A stretch of 22,998 bases of DNA, taken from assembly GCA_027596075.1 (NCBI GenBank), contig JADGJC010000316.1:21882-44879 (forward strand), in the 5' to 3' direction. The notes beneath the pieces are model-generated. The model was not told where the DNA came from. It was given only the letters and a program-made list of their open reading frames with translations, and did no database searches. This stretch comes from Rhizophlyctis rosea. Taxonomy: Eukaryota > Chytridiomycota > Chytridiomycetes > Rhizophlyctidales > Rhizophlyctidaceae. Below are positions 20,670 through 22,998 of this stretch, piece by piece. A program made the position numbers and the translations under genes. How positions within the stretch are numbered: position 1 is the stretch's first letter; the number at the start of each line of letters is the position of its first letter.

Positions 20670-22998
20670 ATGAGCACCCTGCCACGCTCGGAACGGAGCA
20701 TCATACTCGCACAGCCGCACATATCACATACCCCTATCACCAAGAGTGGTGGGGATATTTATGAGGAGGGGAGTCGGAGGGTGATTCGGAGTGGAAATGA
20801 TGACTTGTTGACGGAGGGTGTGGGAATGGGAACAATGACAACAACGACAACAACGATGATGACGGTTGCGGTTAGAACACGACGGAGAGGGCACTATGAT
20901 GATGGGAGTGGGTCGTATCGACTTGTTTGGTGGTTGGGCCTCATGATGATTGTATTGGCGAGTTTTACGACGGTTGTCGCAGGGGAGGTGGTGGTGAACG
21001 GTGGTGGCAGTGGTATTGGTATTGGTGGTGAGAAGGTGGGGCGTAGTGGTGGTAGTGAGTGTGTGGAGTGTCCTACGGTTGCGGTGTGTGAAACACCCTG
21101 CAAGGCGGATGAGGTGAGTCATTGTCGATTTGATGTAATGCTGCTTTTTTGGGAATGATATTGCTGGTGATGGCTACAACCATGGAAAGGTCTGGCATAT
21201 CATGACAAGGTCACCGGGGACCCTTTGCGGCATGCGGAGGAGGGCGGCCGACGGCAATTCATTTGGAAACAACCCGGAACTGGGATGAGGCGACGGAGGT
21301 CGGACGGACGCGTCAATGTAAACAAACAAAAATCTCCTACTGAACCAACCTATTAACCACATTCCCAACATCCATCATAACAGATTTGCGTCTTCGCCCC
21401 AACACCAAACCCCTGCAAAACCTGCCCAACCCCCCTCTGCACCCAAAAATCTAAAATCCTCCGCCTATCCTCCTCCCTCTCCACACCGCCCTCCCCAAAA
21501 CCCCCAACCGCAACCCTCATAAAAGCCGCCGCCCGCCCCACCACCACCCAAACCCAAACCCTCTCTACTTCCTCTGAAGAAACCTCCACCCCCCAACAAA
21601 TCCAAGAAAACCCAACGCCGGACGTTGACGACTCCGCACACCCTTCCGAAACAACGTCACATAAGAACGTCGCCGTGACGGCTGCGCTCTCCGCGGCGGG
21701 TGTTGTTGGGTTTTTGATGATGGGGATTTTTGGGTTTAGGAGTGTGGCGAGGCATAGGGGGTGGAGTGTGAATGTCAACATCTCTCGTGGTGCGAGGGAG
21801 GGGCGGGGGTTTTGGACGCGTGGTAATGGCAATGGGGGGAGGAAAGATGTCGGAGATGAAGGAAGGGATCTAGTTCTCCCCCGGGTCCAGATCAAGACTT
21901 TACCACCTATTGCGAGACAGAGCACTCTTGTTGCGGATTTGACGAGTATGAGAACCTACCCTCTTATCAACACTCCTGTCAATTCATTCAGCGGCTCCGT
22001 TGTCGACGCACCGAAGTCGGCGAAGATGGGGTTGAAGGGTGGTGGGTGGGTGGTTAGGGGCAAGGATGCGCATGGGCCTGATGTGGTAGTGCCGGGCTTT
22101 GATTATGTGGAGTTGGAGGGTGTGCCGGAACATCGAGTGTCCCTCGTTCCTGAATCCACATCCGTGCCTGACGAACAACCACACACCCTCCCAAAACGTC
22201 CCTCAACCTCCTCAATTCGCTCTCTCCGCTTTTCCTCACGTCCACACCCTTACTCTTCTCGTTCCCGCTCACAATCCGCTCCCCAACCTCCGTCCTCTAT
22301 CCTCAAATCTTCCTCTGCATCCGTTATCCCTCCATCCTCATTCACACCCTCATTTCTACAACCCCTCTTCACAACTCTGACGCGTTCGCCGTCCCGTCTT
22401 TCGAATAAAACCACTTCAACGACAAATCGAAGCGTCCGCTTCCAGCACCAGACGACCGTGATACGGTATACGCGCAGGACGAGCAGTAGTAGTGTTAGTA
22501 GTTGTGGGAGTGAGAGTTCTAGGGGGACTGTTGAGGGGGAGGGGGTTCTAGTTGATGATGAGGGGAGTGAGACGGGGATGAGGAGTCCGGGGTTGCCGAC
22601 TTTGGCGTTTGAACTACCTATTCGGCTGCCTACGCCGCCGACTGCGATGATGATGGAGGAGAGGGCGCCGACGCCGTTTGAGTGGGGGAGTTTGGAGAGG
22701 GAGCGGAGTGATAGGGCTTCGATGGAGGGCGGTGGGGTGTGGGGTGATTTATCGTCATCCGTGTCGGATCATTCCTCCTCCTCGTCGTCAGTCCCATCCG
22801 CGCCGTCAGATACGGTACAGACAGTCTTACCCCCACCACCAATTGCGCGCGCACCGAGAGATACGACACGGAGAGGGCATGGACATGTGAGGAGTAATAG
22901 TGTTAGGATTGATATAGGGGATGTGGTGGAGACGAAGTTTAGTACGTTGCCGGTTGCGGGAAAGTGGGGTAGTGGTGCGGGGTTGGGGAGGGTTGATG
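20670..22998 (+). CDS. Opy2-like membrane anchor of osmostress signalling (3' end outside window)
   Basis: Exon 1 20670-21113 (148 codons) joins at phase 0 through a 270-nt intron (GTGAGT...AACAG) to exon 2 from 21384, open to the window edge (538 more codons). Residues 85-105 are hydrophobic, a signal peptide or signal anchor. Then comes a Gly-rich spacer and an eight-cysteine block: Cys 131, 134, 140, 144, 150, 159, 162 and 167. CVECP, the E-x-C-V step and CKTCP match the Opy2 domain pattern. A Ser/Thr/Pro-rich stalk leads to a second hydrophobic helix (about 244-266) and a long, Ser-rich, basic tail with two RS[LV]RF motifs (427-431 and 497-501). In yeast, Opy2 anchors Ste50 and Ste11 at the membrane in the HOG branch and its tail binds Ste50. 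The start is the first ATG in this frame; the long sequence before the hydrophobic helix is unusual, so a later ATG is possible. A generic Cys-rich mucin-like sensor is the main alternative. Confidence 0.65.
21114..21383 (+). other. Intron inside the Opy2-like cysteine domain
   Basis: GTGAGT at the donor and AACAG at the acceptor bound 270 nt, clearly longer than the other introns in the window (42-136 nt). It splits the eight-cysteine block after the fourth cysteine at phase 0. Stops occur in frame inside it, so it must be removed to make the full receptor. Confidence 0.75.

Noticed and set aside
20724..21122. Minus-strand Thr/His-rich frame opposite exon 1 of the Opy2-like gene
   Set aside because: Its low complexity comes from GGT/GAT-rich coding sequence on the other strand; the plus frame has the helix and cysteine pattern.
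21353..21925. Minus-strand 190-codon frame opposite exon 2 of the Opy2-like gene
   Set aside because: It shows no motif and runs antisense to the cysteine block and the membrane helix.

Overview
The window looks like nuclear DNA of an early-diverging fungus, most likely a chytrid. Genes are split by many short GT-AG introns (about 40-140 nt) and use the standard code. The tRNA has eukaryotic A and B boxes. Two decayed families typical of expanded, fast-turnover repertoires in such fungi are present: a Crinkler (CRN)-type P-loop protein and an F-box/ankyrin protein with GHLxxLEWW repeats. The lineage is inferred; no species can be named from the sequence.

Layout. 1-1590: no supported gene. 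1591-2924 (-): two-exon F-box protein. 3480-7357 (+): 13-exon zinc aminopeptidase of family M1 with a C-terminal HEAT-repeat domain; the exons join in frame into 967 residues and every catalytic motif is intact. These two genes diverge from a 555-nt spacer. 7828-9230 (-): CRN-like pseudogene with frameshifts, stops and a ruined Walker A motif. 9741-10943 (+): three-exon orphan protein of 345 residues with an N-terminal four-cysteine zinc ribbon. 11432-12926 (+): decayed F-box/ankyrin array. 13587-13659 (+): tRNA-Phe(GAA). 13660-20669: about 7 kb of gene-poor DNA with one possible small coding stretch (17804-18157) and some short perfect palindromes. 20670 to the window edge (+): a membrane protein whose eight-cysteine ectodomain matches the Opy2 pattern (anchor of the HOG osmostress MAPK pathway), cut off by the window end.

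Nothing suggests that these genes form one pathway. The picture is a set of housekeeping or signalling genes (M1 peptidase, F-box, tRNA-Phe, Opy2-like) separated by a turnover zone of dead effector-like and ankyrin genes. The points most worth following are the Opy2-like anchor, the catalytically complete M1-HEAT enzyme, and the CRN relic. I found no CRISPR array, no intact transposon and no clearly new multi-gene system. All gene models are hand-spliced from the sequence and would need transcript support.
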